A stretch of DNA of 8,630 nt from Deltaproteobacteria bacterium (lineage in GTDB: Bacteria > Desulfobacterota > Binatia > UBA9968), in assembly GCA_016184235.1 (NCBI GenBank), contig JACPDC010000027.1, positions 1 to 8,630 on the forward strand, read 5' to 3'. Shown here in pieces: positions 6,010-8,630 of the stretch. The position numbers and the translations under genes are program-made. Numbering within the stretch: position 1 is the first letter of the stretch; every line of letters starts with the position of its first letter. The notes beneath the pieces are model-generated. The model ran no database searches and was not told the DNA's origin. It saw only the letters and a list, made by a program, of their open reading frames with translations.

Positions 6010-7000
6010 GCATGCCAGGACTAAACCGCCGAGTGAATGGGAAAAAGCGTCGCTCGTCGGGGATTCCGGAGGCAAGAAGTAAAGAGTTACTTGCGCGGAC
6101 TCGGGAACTCTCAGCCCTTCTCACCATCGCGGCGACCGCGACGCAATCCCTAGACATAGAAAAGGTCCTCAATGATACCCTGGATAAATCGTTGGAGATT
6201 CTCCGTTTTGATGCAGGCTATCTTCGTATTCTGGAGCCGGGGACTGGTAATCTAGTCATCCGAGCCGCCCGAGGCCTCACCTCCCCTGAGTACCTGAGTC
6301 GTATCGTCTCTATAGATTCAGGGCGACGTAACGCTGCAAGAATCATCTTTGAGACTTGCGAGCCTTATATCTCCTCCGATATTCGCAAAGATCCGATCTT
6401 CAAGTACCGCACCATGGAGCGAGCGGGGTTAATTTCCGCGGTGTGGGTTCCAGTAGTGTCTAAGAACCGCGTTCTAGGGGTCATGGTCATCGGGAGCCGA
6501 AAGCTACATAAGTTCTCGAAAAGGGAAATTAGTCTCTTAAAGGCGTTTGGCTCGCAGCTTGGCGCCGCGGTGGAGAATGCTCAGCTCTACGACGAAGTCA
6601 GTAAAAGTAAGGCCTATATTGAAAACCTTGTAGAGAACGCTGGCGACGCTATCGTCTCCACGGACAGGGAGGATCGGATACTTACCTGGAACCACGGGGC
6701 GGAGGTCATATTTGGGTACGGCAAAGAAGAGGCCATAGGGAAGAATTTGGCTATGCTGCTTCCCTCCGGTCAGTTGAGGGAACTTGAGGAGATAAGGAAT
6801 AAAGTCCAGCTTGCAGGCCTTCTTCGCAACTTAGAGGTGCGCAGAAAAAGGAAAGACGGGGCTATCATTGATGTGGCGCTAGCAGTTTCGCCGATCAAAG
6901 ACAAAGATGACAACGTAATCGGCTTTCTCTATTTAGCCAAAGACATCACGGAGAAAATGCGCTACGAGCACAGACTCAGAGAGCTCGATAAAATGAAGTC
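5460..7000. other. Low-G+C block spanning the exported protein and the kinase sensory half
   Basis: Hand counts per 60 bases: 25/60 at 5521-5580, 25/60 at 5701-5760, 25/60 at 6481-6540 and 24/60 at 6901-6960. On the right side the counts are 37/60 at 7021-7080, 37/60 at 7201-7260 and 38/60 at 7321-7380. Lines just left, 5341-5460, are 37-38/60. Values inside vary; 6061-6120 is 33/60. The right edge is sharp and falls at the PAS-to-HisKA junction of one open reading frame. I see no repeats or integrase at the edges. Confidence 0.6.
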
Positions 7001-7706
7001 GGACTTCGTCTCCAATGTCTCCCACGAGCTGAGAACGCCGCTGACCTCCATCAAGGGCTCCGTCGACAACATGATCGACGGGATTACGGGTCCGCTGAAC
7101 GAAAAACAGAACCGTTATCTTACGCGCATCAAATCCAATGCCGATCGTCTCACGCGGCTCATCAACAATATCCTGGATCTCTCCAGGATCGAGGCGGGCA
7201 GGATCGATCTCAAGCCGGCCACCCTTGCTCTCGTCCCTCTGGCCCAAGAGGTCACGGAAAGCATCAGGCCGGTGGCAGTGGAAAAACTCATCAGTCTCGA
7301 AGTCGTCTCGCCCGACGCCGACCCCACTGCCTGGGCGGATCGAGACAAGATCACGCAGGTGCTGACGAACCTGGTCGGGAATGCGGTCAAATTTACCCCA
7401 TCCCATGGAAGGGTGAGAGTGGCCATTGAAAGAAACAGCGCTCAGTGGATGAAGATCTCGGTTACAGACACGGGACCGGGCATCCCGTCGGAAGAGACAG
7501 GGAAGATCTTCGACAGGTTCTACCAGATCGCGCAGGCGGAAAAGCAAAAAGCTAAAGGGACGGGGCTCGGCCTGGCCATTTCAAAGACCCTGGTCGAGAT
7601 GCACGGGGGAAAGATCTGGCTGGAAAGCGGAACGGGCAGAGGGAGCACCTTCTCCTTTACCCTGCCTGCGCGTCAGCCGCTTCAGACTGAGGCGACAGCC
7701 GACTGA
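6012..7706 (+). CDS. Soluble GAF-PAS sensor histidine kinase
   Basis: A 564-residue hybrid-free histidine kinase with no membrane segment, so cytoplasmic. In order: a basic N-terminus, a GAF domain (about 35-193), a PAS domain (about 200-312, beginning ENLVENAGDAIVSTD and ending in the PAC-like DITEKM), HisKA (about 328-395) with the phospho-accepting His338 in VSHELRTPL, and HATPase_c (about 440-555). The ATPase boxes are complete: N box NLVGNAVKF (453-461), G1 DTGPGIP with Asp486, F box IFDRFYQ, and G2 GTGLGL (516-521). It should autophosphorylate His338 and pass phosphate to the two receivers downstream. The ATG at 6012 follows the exported-protein gene by 2 bases without a clear ribosome site, suggesting coupling. 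The sensory half is about 40-55% G+C and the kinase half about 58-63%, with the change near residue 335. The GAF and PAS ligands cannot be read from sequence. Confidence 0.93.
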   Translation: MPGLNRRVNGKKRRSSGIPEARSKELLARTRELSALLTIAATATQSLDIEKVLNDTLDKSLEILRFDAGYLRILEPGTGNLVIRAARGLTSPEYLSRIVSIDSGRRNAARIIFETCEPYISSDIRKDPIFKYRTMERAGLISAVWVPVVSKNRVLGVMVIGSRKLHKFSKREISLLKAFGSQLGAAVENAQLYDEVSKSKAYIENLVENAGDAIVSTDREDRILTWNHGAEVIFGYGKEEAIGKNLAMLLPSGQLRELEEIRNKVQLAGLLRNLEVRRKRKDGAIIDVALAVSPIKDKDDNVIGFLYLAKDITEKMRYEHRLRELDKMKSDFVSNVSHELRTPLTSIKGSVDNMIDGITGPLNEKQNRYLTRIKSNADRLTRLINNILDLSRIEAGRIDLKPATLALVPLAQEVTESIRPVAVEKLISLEVVSPDADPTAWADRDKITQVLTNLVGNAVKFTPSHGRVRVAIERNSAQWMKISVTDTGPGIPSEETGKIFDRFYQIAQAEKQKAKGTGLGLAISKTLVEMHGGKIWLESGTGRGSTFSFTLPARQPLQTEATAD

Positions 7707-7712
7707 GGAGGT
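7707..7712 (+). promoter_or_regulatory. Ribosome binding site for the single-domain receiver
   Basis: GGAGGT lies 5 bases before the ATG at 7718 and directly abuts the kinase stop codon (7704-7706). It is the strongest ribosome site in the signalling operon and suggests that the receiver is made in excess over the kinase. Confidence 0.7.
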
Positions 7713-7717
7713 GGCGT

Positions 7718-8086
7718 ATGGGACTCAAGGTCCTGGTCGTTGATGATGAGGAAGATGTTGTTGAGGTGATTCAGGATCGCCTGGAGGCCTACGGATTCGC
7801 GGTGGTGACTGCAGGGACCGGCCTGGAGGCGCTGAAGAAGCTGTCCGTGGAAAGATTCGATGGCGTCTTCCTCGACGTCAAGATGCCGGAGATGGGCGGG
7901 ATCGAGGCCCTGGAGGAGATCCGCCGGAGAGACAGGAAAATTCCCGTTATCATCATTACCTCGTCTTCCACCCGCGAGGCAGCCATCGAGGCGATGGCCA
8001 AGGGCGCCAACGAATACGTTCTCAAGCCCTTTGAGTGGGAAGAGCTGAAGGCCAAGATCGAGAAGGTCTACGACATCACCCTGTAG
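7718..8086 (+). CDS. Single-domain response regulator (CheY-like receiver)
   Basis: A 122-residue stand-alone receiver domain with all catalytic residues: the acidic pair Asp9/Asp10, phospho-acceptor Asp53 in FLDVKMP, switch residue Thr81 and Lys103 in LKPFEW, plus Tyr100 at the aromatic switch position. It has no output domain. It probably takes phosphate from the upstream kinase and acts through protein contacts, either on another kinase or phosphotransfer protein, as a phosphate sink competing with the NtrC-type regulator, or on motility. It is GC-rich, matching the kinase core and not the sensory half. The gene starts 11 bases after the kinase stop. Confidence 0.93.
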   Translation: MGLKVLVVDDEEDVVEVIQDRLEAYGFAVVTAGTGLEALKKLSVERFDGVFLDVKMPEMGGIEALEEIRRRDRKIPVIIITSSSTREAAIEAMAKGANEYVLKPFEWEELKAKIEKVYDITL

Positions 8087-8091
8087 CGGCG

Positions 8092-8630
8092 ATGAAATCG
8101 CTTGGCGGCACCATTCTCGTGGTCGACGACGACCCGGATATCCGGGAAGTCGTGAAGGACCGGCTGGAATCGCTGGGTTGCCGCGTCTTGGCTGCCGCGA
8201 ACGGGAAGGAGGGCCTGGAGCTGCTCGAGAAGCAGAGCCCGCAATTGGTGCTGCTGGACATCGAGATGCCCGATATGAACGGCCTTGATGTTCTCAAACA
8301 GATTCGCGCCGGAGGCAACGAGGCGACGGTGGTTATGATCACGGCCTACGGGAGCATCGAACGGGCCGTCCAGGCGATGAAGCAGGGGGCCTACGACTTC
8401 ATCCCCAAGCCTTTCGAGCCGGAGCAGATCGCCCTGACCGTGGAGAAGGCGTTAGAGAGGGAAAAGCTCAAAAGAGAAGTAGAGATACTCTCAGGTCAGA
8501 TATCGGAGCGCTACCATCTGGTCACGGGCAAGAGCGCGGGGATGAAGGAGGCCATCGAGACGGCTCGCAAGGCCGCGGACAGCAAGGCCACCGTCCTGCT
8601 TTTAGGGGAGAGCGGGACCGGCAAGGAAAT
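8092..8630 (+). CDS. NtrC-family sigma-54-dependent response regulator, 3' end outside window
   Basis: The first 179 residues of a receiver-AAA+ regulator; the frame runs off the window end. The receiver (about 6-125) has acidic residues Asp12-Asp14, phospho-acceptor Asp56 in LLDIEMP, Thr84 and Lys106 in PKPFEP. A helical linker (about 125-150) leads to the AAA+ domain, which opens with a YHLVTGKS-type segment and the Walker A GESGTGKE (172-179), as in NtrC, ZraR and AtoC. The full family length is about 450-480 residues, with a GAFTGA loop and a Fis-type helix-turn-helix expected beyond the edge. When phosphorylated it would activate sigma-54 promoters. The ATG at 8092 follows the receiver's stop by 5 bases with no good ribosome site, so coupling is likely. 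Its target genes are not visible; no clear GG-N10-GC sigma-54 promoter was noticed here. Confidence 0.92.
   Translation, partial: MKSLGGTILVVDDDPDIREVVKDRLESLGCRVLAAANGKEGLELLEKQSPQLVLLDIEMPDMNGLDVLKQIRAGGNEATVVMITAYGSIERAVQAMKQGAYDFIPKPFEPEQIALTVEKALEREKLKREVEILSGQISERYHLVTGKSAGMKEAIETARKAADSKATVLLLGESGTGKE

Noticed and set aside
5460..7000. Mobile element or integrated island explaining the low-G+C block
   Set aside because: No transposase, integrase, tRNA, terminal inverted repeats or target duplications are visible. The right edge lies inside an intact coding frame.

Overview
The window is a compact, all-plus-strand stretch of a GC-rich bacterial chromosome. Hand-counted 60-base lines run about 60% G+C in most genes. 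Gram-negative traits include a twin-arginine export signal, an NtrC-type (sigma-54) response regulator and a LemA/HtpX-like membrane pair. I cannot name the species. The gene set would suit an uncultured soil or sediment lineage such as Deltaproteobacteria-like, Methylomirabilota or Rokubacteria groups, but that is a guess. No tRNA, rRNA, CRISPR array, insertion sequence or integrase is visible.

Region 1 (1-2963) looks metabolic. It holds the C-terminal half of a long-chain-type acyl-CoA synthetase (its start lies outside the window), a two-domain VOC (glyoxalase/extradiol dioxygenase fold) protein, and an FMN-dependent alpha-hydroxyacid oxidase/dehydrogenase that begins 5 nt after the VOC gene. 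Both of the last two have unusual active-site residues. Region 2 (2960-5092) is a membrane/proteostasis cassette of LemA, an M48 HtpX-like zinc protease and a protein with two TFIIB-type zinc ribbons. LemA overlaps the oxidase stop codon as ATGA, so genes 2 to 6 (1081-5092) could be one transcript from a candidate promoter at 975-1003.

Region 3 (5093-5292) is the only sizeable intergenic stretch. It contains a good sigma-70-like promoter followed by four RNA segments that can pair 1:2, 2:3 or 3:4. The 3:4 pairing is an intrinsic terminator with a T-run, sitting 58 nt before the next start codon. This is the layout of a transcription attenuator or riboswitch, but with no leader peptide. It is the most interesting feature here.

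Region 4 (5293-8630) is a signalling operon: a Tat-exported protein of unknown function, a soluble GAF-PAS-HisKA-HATPase histidine kinase, a single-domain CheY-like receiver, and an NtrC-type regulator cut by the window end. From about 5460 to about 7000, covering the mature exported protein and the kinase's sensory half, G+C falls to about 40-55%. It returns to about 58-63% exactly where the kinase's dimerisation/phosphotransfer domain begins. The kinase therefore looks chimeric, with an input module and an exported partner of different origin joined to a resident kinase core and its two receivers.
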